Counted from the stretch's first letter, positions 54,337 to 63,829 are shown. The stretch is 64,000 bases of DNA from Perlabentimonas gracilis (GCF_011174675.1 NZ_JAANIG010000012.1:1-64000); one strand, 5' to 3'. Numbers and translations are program-made. Notes: generated from the letters alone by a model not told the origin.

Positions 54337-56445
54337 TTACTTCTTCAAGCCACTTCTCTCCAGCAATGCATCTACCGATGGCTCGTGGCCACGGAATCGC
54401 ACGTATAGCGTCATAGGGTGTTCGCTCCCACCCTTCGAGAGGATATTGTCGCGAAGCGACTGGGCGGTTTCCTTATCAAAAATCCCCTTCTCTTGGAAAA
54501 GCGAGTAGGCATCGGCATCGAGCACCTCGGCCCACTTGTAGCTGTAGTAACCTGCAGCATATCCACCGCCAAAAATATGGCTAAAGGCTGGGCTAAAGGC
54601 AGTTCCCTCAACGTGAAGCATCACGTTGGCTCGAGCCATATGCTTGTTCTCAAAGGCAATTACATCGCCTTTAAATGGCTTGTCTATTCCGTGCCAAGCC
54701 ATATCAACCAGTCCAAAGCTAAGTTGACGGATGGACAGGTTTCCAGCCAAGAAATTGCGGCTATCGATAATGGCCTGTACCATTTCCTGCGGAATGGGCT
54801 CTCCGGTTTGGTAGTGAATGGCAAACATATCCAAGTACTCCTTCTCAACTGCCCAGTTTTCCAATACCTGCGAGGGCAGCTCCACAAAATCACGATAAAC
54901 CGATGTTCCCGAAAGGTTTGGATAGGTTGTGTTGGCGAAAATGCCGTGCAGCGCGTGTCCAAACTCGTGCAGTAAGGTGGTAAACTCGTTAAATGTTAGT
55001 AGCGAAGGTGTATCCTTGGTGGGTTTGGTGAAGTTTGTAACAATTGATATGAATGGCCTAACATTCTCTCCATTCTTCACAAACTGGTTGCGGTAGCTGG
55101 TCATCCAAGCACCACCGCTTTTTCCCTCGCGGGGAAAGAAATCCAGGTAAAGCAGCGACAGGAATGAACCATCGGCATCGAGCACCTCGAAAACCTTTAC
55201 ATCGGGATGATAAACAGGAATATTCTTTACAGACTTAAACGATACGCCAAACAACTTGTTGGCAAGCATAAATACGCCTTCCTGCACCTTCTCAAGTTGG
55301 AAGTAGGGCTTTAGCTCCTCCTCGTTAAAGTTGAAAAGCTTATTCTTCAACTTCTCGGTGTAAAATGCCCAGTCCCATTTCTCGATGCTGTGGTTTACGC
55401 CCATATCCTTGGCAAGTGCCTGAACCTGCTTTAGCTCATCGTTGGCGGCGGGCAACGATTCAACCAAAAGCCTTTCCAGAAAACTCATCACCTTATCGGA
55501 CGACTCGGCCATACGGTTTTCCAACACGTAATCAGCATACGATTTGTATCCAAGTAAATTGGCCAGCTCAAGCCTTAGGTTCACTATGCTTTTTACTAGC
55601 TCGGTGTTATCGTTCTCGTTACCATTAAATCCACGCTTGGAGTATTCTCTATATATCTTTTCACGCAAATCACGACGCTCCGAGTATTTAATAAAAGGTG
55701 CATACATAGGCATATGCAAAGTGATTACCCATCCCTCAAGATTTTTCTGCTGAGCCGCTTGTGCTGCAGCATCCACAAGGCTTTTGGGTAAGCCTGCAAG
55801 TTCGTCCTCACTGGTAAGATGTAAAAAGTATGCATTGGTCTCTGCCAGAACGTTCTCCTCGAACTGCAACGAAAGCTCCGATAGTTTTCGAGTAACCTCG
55901 CGATACTTCTGCTTATCGTCCTCGTTTAGGTTGGCACCGCTGCGTACAAAGCCCTTGTAGGTTTTTTCGAGCAGGGTTAGTTGCTCTGCTGAAAGCGAGT
56001 CTTTATCAACCGAACTATATACCTGTTTCACCCTTGCGAACAGCTTTTCGTTTAGGTTAATATCGTTTTGGAAATCGGTTAGCTTTGGGGCAACCTCACG
56101 CACAACCTTTTGAAGCTCCGCATCGGTTTCGGCATAGTTAAGGTTAAAGGCAATGGTGGTTATATCGCCAAGTTTTTGCCCAGCAAAAGCCAGCGCCTCG
56201 ATGGTATTGGCAAAGGTTGGTTCCTCTGTGCAGTTTAAAATAGTCTCGATATCGGCACGGGCCTCAGTCATAGCCGAGTCTATAGCCGGAATGAAATGCT
56301 CACGTGCTATCCTATCGAATGGTGGTGAGTTGTATGGGGTTGTGAATTCAACCAGAAGCGGATTTTGGTTCGATTGTGGTCCGTTGCACGAAACCATCGT
56401 AAATCCAATAATTCCTGTCATAATAATTGTGCTTAATGTTCTCAT
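54337..56445 (-). CDS. M3 family oligopeptidase (Dcp-like), lipoprotein
   Basis: A 702-residue zinc peptidase of the M3 family (dipeptidyl carboxypeptidase/oligopeptidase A group). The zinc motif HEFGH is residues 493-497 and the third ligand glutamate lies in DFVELPSQVLENW. The long helical N-terminal half and the C-terminal HVEGTAFSPAFSHIFGGGYAAGYYSYKWAEVLDADAY segment are typical. The signal ends in MVSC with Cys20, indicating a lipoprotein, so it should digest oligopeptides in the periplasm. Single gene. Confidence 0.94.
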   Translation of the reverse strand: MRTLSTIIMTGIIGFTMVSCNGPQSNQNPLLVEFTTPYNSPPFDRIAREHFIPAIDSAMTEARADIETILNCTEEPTFANTIEALAFAGQKLGDITTIAFNLNYAETDAELQKVVREVAPKLTDFQNDINLNEKLFARVKQVYSSVDKDSLSAEQLTLLEKTYKGFVRSGANLNEDDKQKYREVTRKLSELSLQFEENVLAETNAYFLHLTSEDELAGLPKSLVDAAAQAAQQKNLEGWVITLHMPMYAPFIKYSERRDLREKIYREYSKRGFNGNENDNTELVKSIVNLRLELANLLGYKSYADYVLENRMAESSDKVMSFLERLLVESLPAANDELKQVQALAKDMGVNHSIEKWDWAFYTEKLKNKLFNFNEEELKPYFQLEKVQEGVFMLANKLFGVSFKSVKNIPVYHPDVKVFEVLDADGSFLSLLYLDFFPREGKSGGAWMTSYRNQFVKNGENVRPFISIVTNFTKPTKDTPSLLTFNEFTTLLHEFGHALHGIFANTTYPNLSGTSVYRDFVELPSQVLENWAVEKEYLDMFAIHYQTGEPIPQEMVQAIIDSRNFLAGNLSIRQLSFGLVDMAWHGIDKPFKGDVIAFENKHMARANVMLHVEGTAFSPAFSHIFGGGYAAGYYSYKWAEVLDADAYSLFQEKGIFDKETAQSLRDNILSKGGSEHPMTLYVRFRGHEPSVDALLERSGLKK

Positions 56446-56681
56446 ATTTCAATTTAAAAATTTCGCAAAGTAAGCAAATATTTGGCGTTTGCTCCAATGA
56501 CTTTAGGCATTATCAACCCCATTGGGTTCGATTTGTTTGGCTGGCAGGGCATTTTTTTGTATATTGAGGGGATTGAAAGTTTAGAGTTTAAAGTTCATAG
56601 AGTTCAAGTTGAAGGAGTAACTCTAATGCACTTGCTATTACTAACAATATATGGTGTAAAAATATCAAAAAGCAATATAAT

Positions 56682-58871
56682 ATGACTGAAAATCAGAAGT
56701 TAGACCAAATTGCGATTACGGTAAAATCGCATAAGCTTCTTAAGAAATTGCTGAAGGAGAACCCCAAACTGGAGGAGATAATGCGCAACGCCCGTAACGA
56801 AACAGAGGCGCTTATTGGGGTGCGAAACTGGGTTATGGCTTACCTAAAGGGCAAACCCATAGCCTATGAGTTTTACAAACGGACTAAGCAGGGGCGCGAG
56901 TGGTTCGAGCAACTTACCTGGCAGGATTACGCTGCCATTCGAATACTTGATTATATTGATAATGCAGGTCGTGAATATGAGGATTTAAACCTCCGGGGTG
57001 AGATTGCGATAAGTAACCCCATAAAGCTAATATGGTTAGCCGTAAACTTTGGAACCGGAGGAGCAAAGCCCTACTTCTTCGAGGATATGCTATACCTTTT
57101 TCGCCAGCTGGCTGGAACCTACGAGCGCAAGCTGCCAACAAAGGACAACCTTACCGAATGGATGGATCGGTTCCCCAGCGGACTAGATCCCCGCATTGTG
57201 AAGCTACGCGAGGAGAACCGCGAGCGTATAATCAATATCCTTATAGATAAGATTGATAGCGGCGAGATTAAGAGCGAGCGGTACAGCTTTGAGCCCAAGA
57301 TGTCGCAGGAACAAAAGTTTTTGAAGATGTTGGAATGGTGGGACGACCATCGTTTTCACCTCAGCTTTGCTGTACGCTCACCAAAACTTCTCAACGAGCT
57401 GCTTGGCAACTCGTTGGATCCCGATACGATGAAAGTGCTATTCGAAGCCGAGAAGGCGGGTATTCCTTTTTTTGTTAACCCTTACTACCTATCGTTATTG
57501 CATGTTCGTGTGCCCTACTTTGCCATTGGTGCCGATTTGGCCATAAGGCATTACGTAGTTTACAGCCAGCAGCTTATTGATGAGTTTGGCCACATTGTGG
57601 CCTGGGAAAAGGAGGATAAGGTAGAGCCCGGTAAGCCCAACGCAGCAGGTTGGATACTTCCTACGCACCACAATGTACACCGTAGATACCCCGAGGTGGC
57701 CATACTTATTCCGGCCACTATGGGTCGAGCCTGCGGAGGTCTTTGCGCATCGTGCCAGCGGATGTACGATTTCCAGAGAGGGAACCTAAACTTTAACCTC
57801 GACAAGCTAAAACCCACCGAGAGCTGGGATAGCCAGCTGGAGAAAATTATGGAGTACTGGGAGAACGATGCCCAGCTGCGCGATATTCTTATCACCGGAG
57901 GCGATGCATTGATGAGTTCCAATACATCTATGCAGAAAATGCTCGATGCTGTATTAAGTATGGCAATTCGCAAGAAGAAGCGGAACGAGACCTTGCCCGA
58001 AGGGCAAAAACTGGCCGAGATTGTTCGAATTCGCTTGGGGACCCGCTTGCCAGCATACCTACCACAGCGCATCACCCCTGAGCTGGTGCAAATACTTGCC
58101 GATTTTAGAGACAAAGCCATTGAGGTGGGTATAAAGCAGTTTGTAATGCAAACCCATTTTGAATCGCCTATGGAAATCACACCCGAGGTTAAAGACGGTG
58201 TAAAACGCTTTCTTGAGTCGGGCTGGACGTTTACTAACCAGCATGTTTTCACTACCGCCGCCTCGCGGCGAGGGCACACCGCCAAGCTACGCCAGGTACT
58301 TAACGAGATAGGCATTCTCCCCTACTACACCTTCTCGGTTAAGGGCTACATGGAGAACTACTTCAACTTTGCCACCAATGCCCGTGCTGTGCAGGAGCAA
58401 ATTGAGGAGAAGGTTTTTGGAACCATCAGCGACGATAATATAGAGCGAATTAAAGAAGTATCGCTTGACCCCAAGCACATGGACGATAACCTATCGGGTA
58501 TGATGATTAAGAATGGTTTACCATTCCTCGCCACCGACCGCAACGTGCTTAACCTGCCTGGCGTGGGTAAAAGTCTAACGTACAGAGTTATCGGAATTAC
58601 TCGTTACGGAAGGCGTGTGCTTGAGTTCGACCACGACCAAACCCGGAGCCATAGTCCCATTATTCACAAGATGGGCAAAGTGATAATTATCGAAAGCAAA
58701 TCGATTAGTGAGTATCTGCGTCAGCTCGAGGATATTGGTGAGGATATCACCGAATATGAAAGCATTTGGGGCTACTCCATTGGCGAAACCGAACCACGAT
58801 TACCAATATACGAGTATCCTGAGTACGAGTTTGAAACAACGCAAGAGCTCACCAACCTCGAGATTGAGTAG
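56682..58871 (+). CDS. KamA-family (lysine 2,3-aminomutase-like) radical SAM protein, long form
   Basis: A 729-residue radical SAM protein. The cluster motif is Cys351, Cys355 and Cys358 in GRACGGLCASCQRMYDF, and GGDAL in DILITGGDALMSS is the SAM-binding GGE-like motif. NLPGVGKSL carries Lys630, which could be the PLP-binding lysine (lysine aminomutases use PGGGGK). The family is normally about 400-470 residues; here about 300 extra residues precede the cluster and are unrecognised, rich in helices. Substrate is unknown: lysine or glutamate aminomutase activity is possible but unproven. The eRF1-like gene follows 43 bp later, so they probably share a transcript. Confidence 0.85.
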   Translation: MTENQKLDQIAITVKSHKLLKKLLKENPKLEEIMRNARNETEALIGVRNWVMAYLKGKPIAYEFYKRTKQGREWFEQLTWQDYAAIRILDYIDNAGREYEDLNLRGEIAISNPIKLIWLAVNFGTGGAKPYFFEDMLYLFRQLAGTYERKLPTKDNLTEWMDRFPSGLDPRIVKLREENRERIINILIDKIDSGEIKSERYSFEPKMSQEQKFLKMLEWWDDHRFHLSFAVRSPKLLNELLGNSLDPDTMKVLFEAEKAGIPFFVNPYYLSLLHVRVPYFAIGADLAIRHYVVYSQQLIDEFGHIVAWEKEDKVEPGKPNAAGWILPTHHNVHRRYPEVAILIPATMGRACGGLCASCQRMYDFQRGNLNFNLDKLKPTESWDSQLEKIMEYWENDAQLRDILITGGDALMSSNTSMQKMLDAVLSMAIRKKKRNETLPEGQKLAEIVRIRLGTRLPAYLPQRITPELVQILADFRDKAIEVGIKQFVMQTHFESPMEITPEVKDGVKRFLESGWTFTNQHVFTTAASRRGHTAKLRQVLNEIGILPYYTFSVKGYMENYFNFATNARAVQEQIEEKVFGTISDDNIERIKEVSLDPKHMDDNLSGMMIKNGLPFLATDRNVLNLPGVGKSLTYRVIGITRYGRRVLEFDHDQTRSHSPIIHKMGKVIIIESKSISEYLRQLEDIGEDITEYESIWGYSIGETEPRLPIYEYPEYEFETTQELTNLEIE

Positions 58872-58914
58872 AAAGAATTTATCATCCAAAGAGATAACTA
58901 AAAAACAATATACT

Positions 58915-59973
58915 ATGAATGATTTTTTGAAGAAGTACAAAGATGTAAAGGCCGAAGGTTGTGTATCGCTAATTTTAAACACCCATCGAACAAAGCCTGA
59001 TAACCAGAAGGATGCTATTACGCTTAAAAATATGATAAAGGACGCAGAGGTACGGCTGCTAAAAGAGATGGACAAGAAGTTGGCAACAAAACTTATTAAT
59101 AGAATTAATGATGTTGCCAAATCAATTGACCATAGCCATAACCTTGAGAGCCTTGTGATATTTGTAAATTATGAAGTGGCGGACTACACTAGGCTTCCGG
59201 TGGCTGTTGCCGACAGGGTAATTATTGAGGACAATTTCGCCACTCGCGATTTAATAAGGGCTATGCACCAAGAGGCTGGTTACTACATTGTAGTAATAAG
59301 CAGGCAGAAGGCAAGGCTGTTAGAGGCTTTTAATGATAAAGTGGTTGCTGAGATAAAGGACGACTTCCCAATCGAAAACAATCTTTACGCCACCGATAAG
59401 GTTAAGCTATCAACTGCTAAAGGGCAAGATAACCTTACCGAAGAATTTTTTAACAGGGTGGATAAAGCTGTTTTAAAGGCCATTAAGCAAAACCCAATGC
59501 ACGTTCTGCTGGCTACAGAAACCCGAAACTTTGAACACTACAAGAAAATTGCCGATAAACCCGAGCTCATAATTGGCCATATCAACAGAAATAGGGACGA
59601 CGAAGAGCCGCAGCACATAATACCCGATGCTTGGGCCGAAGTTAAAAAGATAATAAAGCAAAAAAATGAGTTGAGGCTAGCAGAGGTGGACAACGCCATT
59701 TCGCAGGGCAAACTCCTAACAGATATAAACCAAATTTGGAAAGCTGTTAACGAAGGCAGAGGACAAACCCTCTTCGTAAAAAAGGGCTATTTCCAACCAG
59801 CAATAATTGAACAAGGAAATGTTAAACCTGTTGATGAGAAGATGACAGGTGTTACTATTGATGATATAGTAGATGAAATGATTGAGGTTAACCTCTCGTA
59901 TGGTGGCGACACAGTGTTCTTCGAAAAGGATTTAGCCACCCTAAAGAATATTGGGTTAATACAACGATACTAG
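58915..59973 (+). CDS. Bacterial eRF1-like (baeRF family) protein
   Basis: A 352-residue protein resembling the bacterial archaeo-eukaryotic release-factor group. The N-terminal part (VSLILNTHRTKPDNQKDAITLKNMIKDAE; DYTRLPVAVADRVIIEDNF) and the middle release-factor-like domains (YYIVVISRQKARLLEAF; LLATETRNFEHYKKIADKPELI) fit, and the C-terminus contains GGDTVFFEKD. Members lack a GGQ loop and have been proposed to act on ribosomes or rRNA. I chose the ATG giving MNDFLKKYKDV; the longer frame overlaps the KamA gene by 164 bp. The DUF308 gene follows 46 bp later. Confidence 0.78.
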   Translation: MNDFLKKYKDVKAEGCVSLILNTHRTKPDNQKDAITLKNMIKDAEVRLLKEMDKKLATKLINRINDVAKSIDHSHNLESLVIFVNYEVADYTRLPVAVADRVIIEDNFATRDLIRAMHQEAGYYIVVISRQKARLLEAFNDKVVAEIKDDFPIENNLYATDKVKLSTAKGQDNLTEEFFNRVDKAVLKAIKQNPMHVLLATETRNFEHYKKIADKPELIIGHINRNRDDEEPQHIIPDAWAEVKKIIKQKNELRLAEVDNAISQGKLLTDINQIWKAVNEGRGQTLFVKKGYFQPAIIEQGNVKPVDEKMTGVTIDDIVDEMIEVNLSYGGDTVFFEKDLATLKNIGLIQRY

Positions 59974-60019
59974 TATATATTACTGGTTACATGAAGTGCA
60001 AACTAACAAAACGATTAAA

Positions 60020-60574
60020 ATGAAGCTGAACAAATTTGGAATGTGGGGACTCTCCTCGCTCAACGGAATATTGATGGTTGGATTTGGCATAATTGCCATT
60101 GCTTTCCCAAGCCTAACCATAGCGGCCATTGCCATATACTTTGCCATTGCCATTATGGTTGGCGGGTTGGTATTGAGTCTTTTTGCCTATCGACACAGGA
60201 AGGAGCTATTGAACTGGAAAGCACGCTTAATTGAAGGATTGCTGAGCTTAGCATTAGGATTGGTTATCGTTTTTAACCCGCAATCGGCAGCTGCTTTTCT
60301 TCTTATAATTGTTGGCCTATGGGCTATATTTATTGGAATTGTTTTTATTGCATCGTACTTCAACAAAAACACTCCCGATTTAACCAGAACCTTTAGCTTA
60401 ATAGTGGGATTGATATCACTGGTACTAGGGGCAATAATTGTATTTAATCCTTTCGAAAGCACACGCTTTGTGGTTGTGCTAATCGGTATTTATGCCCTGG
60501 CTTTTGGGGTGTTCACAATGGTTTACTCGTCAAAGTTTTTCAACACTCAAAAGGAGAACGATATCCTCGAATAG
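60020..60574 (+). CDS. HdeD/DUF308-family membrane protein
   Basis: A 184-residue inner-membrane protein with six predicted helices in three pairs, of the DUF308 family that includes E. coli HdeD (acid resistance). Typical parts are GLSSLNGILMVGFGIIAIAFP, LIEGLLSLALGLVIVFNPQSAAAFLLIIVGLWAIFIGI and GLISLVLGAIIVFNPF. The ATG giving MKLNKFGMWG is preferred to a GTG eight codons earlier. It follows the eRF1-like gene and ends in a strong terminator, so KamA-eRF1-like-DUF308 may be one unit. Confidence 0.87.
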   Translation: MKLNKFGMWGLSSLNGILMVGFGIIAIAFPSLTIAAIAIYFAIAIMVGGLVLSLFAYRHRKELLNWKARLIEGLLSLALGLVIVFNPQSAAAFLLIIVGLWAIFIGIVFIASYFNKNTPDLTRTFSLIVGLISLVLGAIIVFNPFESTRFVVVLIGIYALAFGVFTMVYSSKFFNTQKENDILE

Positions 60575-60592
60575 TTTCTCAGAATACATTAT

Positions 60593-60630
60593 AGCAAAGG
60601 GCGCATCCAACAATTGGTGCGCCCTTTGCT
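60593..60630. terminator. Terminator between the DUF308 and coiled-coil lipoprotein genes
   Basis: AGCAAAGGGCGCA and TGCGCCCTTTGCT form a 13-bp stem around CCAACAATTGG-like loop sequence that can extend it; it lies between convergent genes. Confidence 0.8.
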
Positions 60631-60648
60631 ATGTAGCTGATAATAGAA

Positions 60649-61089
60649 CTATTCTTTTCCCATCTCCTCGTTAAACTTTTCAACACTTTCGTCAAGAGCT
60701 TTTCTTAACTTCTTAATGTCTGCCTTAATCTCTTCCTTCTTCTCATCGGCAGCCTCTTGGTACTCCTTAACCTTATTGTTCAGCTCCGTAGATTTTTGCT
60801 CAATATCCTTAAGCCTTTTATCTAGGCGCTCCTTGAGCTCACCTTCGGCATTTTCAACCTTTTTTGTGTAATCGGCTATCTTAGCTTCCGTTTTACTTTT
60901 AAAGGCTTCCAAATCGCTCATCATTTCATTAAACTGATCTTCTAGGTAGCTTTTAGTTGTTTCGTAGGCTTCCTTTGCCTCTTTCTTTACATCATCCTTG
61001 GTTGTTTTATCTTTTTCCTGCTGCCCAGCGCATGCAAATAGGAATATGGCCGATAGCATAACTGCAAATAATTTGATTGTGGTTTTCAT
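60649..61089 (-). CDS. Coiled-coil lipoprotein
   Basis: A 146-residue lipoprotein (signal ending LFAC, Cys20) whose mature part is one long, highly charged coiled coil (EAYETTKSYLEDQFNEMMSDLEAFKSKTEAKI ... KRLKDIEQKSTELNNKVKEYQEAADEKK). It has no other domain. The ATG giving MKTTIKLF is chosen over a TTG two codons upstream. It is divergent from the MACPF-RICIN gene; 265 bp separate the starts. It could be a structural envelope lipoprotein or connected with the neighbouring pore-former; sequence alone does not decide. Confidence 0.78.
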   Translation of the reverse strand: MKTTIKLFAVMLSAIFLFACAGQQEKDKTTKDDVKKEAKEAYETTKSYLEDQFNEMMSDLEAFKSKTEAKIADYTKKVENAEGELKERLDKRLKDIEQKSTELNNKVKEYQEAADEKKEEIKADIKKLRKALDESVEKFNEEMGKE

Positions 61090-61261
61090 GGTCAAAATAA
61101 TTTTTATGGTTTACTAATCAATTAAAAATGCAATGTAGTGAATTTTATTGACTTACGCAAATATCAAAACTTGAGAAAACCATTATAGATTGAATTTCGT
61201 GTAAATCCAAAAAGGAATTATTCAGAATTTCACTATAATTACAACTATATGTAACAATGTA

Positions 61262-61279
61262 GTTGAATAAAACTTCAAC
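61262..61279. promoter_or_regulatory. Inverted repeat upstream of the MACPF gene
   Basis: GTTGAA and TTCAAC form a 6-bp inverted repeat separated by TAAAAC, 75 bp before the MACPF start codon in the divergent promoter region. It could be an operator; no regulator can be named. The remainder of this 265-bp AT-rich gap shows no gene. Confidence 0.3.
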
Positions 61280-61354
61280 AGCATTATATTATTAGCAGAC
61301 AAACAGTTAGAACCAAAAATAATCCAGAGAAAATCAACCCTAACGTAGCAATTT

Positions 61355-63808
61355 ATGAGAATTAGATCTTTTCTTGTTTTGGTAGCAGCAATGGTATTGC
61401 AGCTCCATCTTGCCAAAGCTCAGAATGAGCTGGCTCCTGGCCTCGATATCGTAGGCTATGGCTACAATATTTTTGGCAAATTTGCCGATAACGAGAGCCT
61501 TAAACCCTACCCTCTTTTCAATTTTGGTGATGATAGAGTTGTCCCTGTTGGCGCCCGCCGCTATGATGTTCCTGAATATGTAATGCTGGAGAACATTGGG
61601 AAAAAAGAAGTTACAGAGGTATCTGGCTCGAATGAGCGAGAGTTTACTAAGAATTTTGGAGCATCGATTGGGCTCGAAATTGATGCTGCCGTATTTGGAT
61701 CGTCTGTTAATACTGCCTTCGAGCGAACCTGGGGTGGTGCCGAACGTAATTTTTTCCATACCATCCGCGATGCCAACCGCACATGGAGGATAAGCATCGA
61801 CAGAAGGGCTAACCTTAGGGATATCTTAGACCCAATGGCCAAGAAGGATATTGACAACATGGACCCATCGGAGCTATTCGATCTATACGGAACGCACTTT
61901 GTTGCTAGCGCATTCCTGGGAGGGCGATCCGACTACACAACAGTTACCCGAGTAACCGAAAAATTTACCGAAGAAGAAATTAAGGTGGCTGTTTCGGCAA
62001 AGTACAAGGTGGTGAGCGCCAACGTGGAAACAAACTTCTCCCAGAAGGAGAAGGAGATTGAGTCGAACACCCGAACCGACCTTACCGTTACCGGTGGAAA
62101 CTCTGAGTATGCTGGTAATATCCATAATTTTGAGATGTACCGACTTTGGGCCGATGGAATAAGGACACTACCCGTTCTTTGCGACTTTGAAAAGGGAAGC
62201 CTTCGTCCAATTTGGGATTTAGCAGGAAACCCTACTCGTAAAGCTCAGCTTGAGGCCGCATTTAACGAACTAATACAGATGTACCCTATACCCGAAGCTA
62301 TTGCCGACTTGGTATCGATTAAAAATGAAGCGTTTATGGTAAAGAACAAGGCCGCTGGTTTGTACTGGGATTTCGCTGGCAATAGCGATAAAGCAGAGAA
62401 GAAAGGAGGCAAACTAAGGCTTTGGGCAAAGGATAAAGGCTCAAATAAAAACCAAGGATTTGATAGGGTTTTTAGGATTATCCCTCATGAGATGGAGGCG
62501 GGTTGGGTTTACATTCAGCCACAGCATACGTACCATGTGCTTGATGTATCTGGTGGTGTGAAAACCCCAAATGCCGAAATTCAACTTTGGGACTTAGGTA
62601 AAGCCAATGCAGGACAACTATTTAGAATGGAGCCTGTTGACCGAGAGCCTAACACGTTTTTCCTAAAGGCAAAGAATAGCGAATTGTATCTTGAAGCTCC
62701 AAAAAATGAACAGGGGACTGTGATTGTTCAGAATAAATTTACTGGAGCTGATAATCAGAAGTGGTTTTTTGAGGAATTTGATCCAGCCAATATTGCTCAA
62801 CCAAGCCAAGACTACTACGCAATATACCTTGCTGGAACCAATAAAGCATGGGATTTCCCTGGAGCCTACCCCGATGTGAGGGAAAACAAGCTGCAGCTTT
62901 GGAATGCTAAAGGCGACCAGATTGGAGATAGGCTTTACCGAATAGCAAAAGACAAGGACTTCTTTGTAATTCGTCCCGATCATCACAACACCTTTTTGCT
63001 TACTGGTAAAAAGAATGCGCAGCTCACTACTGCTGCACAAAAAAGGGAGGACGATCAGCTGTTTACCTTTATATACGGTGGCCAACCAATGGCATACCAT
63101 ATCGTTCATAAGGAAACAGGTCAGGTAATTGGTGCCGAGCCCAACAGGCTTCGGGCCGATGGTTGCCAGGTTAAGCTCTATGAGTTGAATGGTGGCGAGA
63201 GCCAGCGCTGGGAACTTCGTCAGCAAGAGCGAAAACGCCCACTCCATGAAGGAACTTACAATATTAAGGTTACGCACTCCAATAAGTATATTGACCTGTC
63301 AGGAAACGATCAGGTAAGCAATAAGAATGGTGCCAATGTACAAATTTGGGATATGGACGGAGGAAAGGATAGAATTGTTAAGTTTATCCCCACCGACCAT
63401 CCACAGTTCTACAAAATTCAGTTCCAAAACGGAGGACGTTTCCTTGATGTTGGTGGAGCATGGAGCGTAAAGGACATGAACGTTGCCGACCAGGCAAAAT
63501 GGCAGGCGTGGGATAAAAGTGGCCGCAAGGGAGGCCGCCCCGACAGGCTTAGAAAGGTTGATGAGGGAGCAAATATTCACGTTTGGGAAAACAATAACAG
63601 GAACAACCAAGTCTGGAGAATAATACCCCTTGGTAATAACGGTTTTGCTTTCATAAACAGGCATAGCGGCAAAGCTATGGATGTTCAGGGTGGCAAACTT
63701 GATGCAAATGGCACCAATGTGCTGCAGTGGCACTACAATAAAGACAGTAGAAACCAGCAGTTTAAACTTATACAAGCTGAGGATAAAAAGGAATACAAAG
63801 CAGATTAA
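61355..63808 (+). CDS. Secreted MACPF (perforin-like) protein with three RICIN-type lectin domains
   Basis: An 817-residue exported protein. A signal peptide (cleavage after HLAKA) leads to a MACPF domain (about 30-320) with the diagnostic YGTHF at residues 178-182 in LFDLYGTHFVASAFLGG and two flanking helix-forming clusters (TKNFGASIGLEIDAAVFGSS; EEEIKVAVSAKYKVVSANVETNFSQ). Three ricin-B-like beta-trefoils follow (about 325-485, 486-640 and 641-810), each with QxW/QxF-type repeats such as IQLWDLG, NQKWFFEE, LQLWNAKG, VQIWDMDGG and NQVWRIIP. There is no lipobox and no T9SS tail. It may insert into membranes of cells carrying specific glycans; MACPF toxins of Bacteroides (BSAP type) kill related bacteria. 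That function here is inference. Confidence 0.9.
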   Translation: MRIRSFLVLVAAMVLQLHLAKAQNELAPGLDIVGYGYNIFGKFADNESLKPYPLFNFGDDRVVPVGARRYDVPEYVMLENIGKKEVTEVSGSNEREFTKNFGASIGLEIDAAVFGSSVNTAFERTWGGAERNFFHTIRDANRTWRISIDRRANLRDILDPMAKKDIDNMDPSELFDLYGTHFVASAFLGGRSDYTTVTRVTEKFTEEEIKVAVSAKYKVVSANVETNFSQKEKEIESNTRTDLTVTGGNSEYAGNIHNFEMYRLWADGIRTLPVLCDFEKGSLRPIWDLAGNPTRKAQLEAAFNELIQMYPIPEAIADLVSIKNEAFMVKNKAAGLYWDFAGNSDKAEKKGGKLRLWAKDKGSNKNQGFDRVFRIIPHEMEAGWVYIQPQHTYHVLDVSGGVKTPNAEIQLWDLGKANAGQLFRMEPVDREPNTFFLKAKNSELYLEAPKNEQGTVIVQNKFTGADNQKWFFEEFDPANIAQPSQDYYAIYLAGTNKAWDFPGAYPDVRENKLQLWNAKGDQIGDRLYRIAKDKDFFVIRPDHHNTFLLTGKKNAQLTTAAQKREDDQLFTFIYGGQPMAYHIVHKETGQVIGAEPNRLRADGCQVKLYELNGGESQRWELRQQERKRPLHEGTYNIKVTHSNKYIDLSGNDQVSNKNGANVQIWDMDGGKDRIVKFIPTDHPQFYKIQFQNGGRFLDVGGAWSVKDMNVADQAKWQAWDKSGRKGGRPDRLRKVDEGANIHVWENNNRNNQVWRIIPLGNNGFAFINRHSGKAMDVQGGKLDANGTNVLQWHYNKDSRNQQFKLIQAEDKKEYKAD

Positions 63809-63829
63809 GTATCAATAAGCTCAAAGAAA

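Noticed and set aside
57560-58315. 251-codon open frame antisense to the KamA-like gene
   Set aside because: It lies fully inside a well-supported gene on the other strand and has no family-like sequence.
58708-58914. N-terminal extension of the eRF1-like gene into the KamA-like gene
   Set aside because: The extra residues are low-complexity and unlike the family; the internal ATG at 58915 fits the conserved start.
62663-63277. 204-codon open frame antisense to the MACPF-RICIN gene
   Set aside because: It mirrors the lectin repeats of the real gene; the plus-strand product has clear domains.
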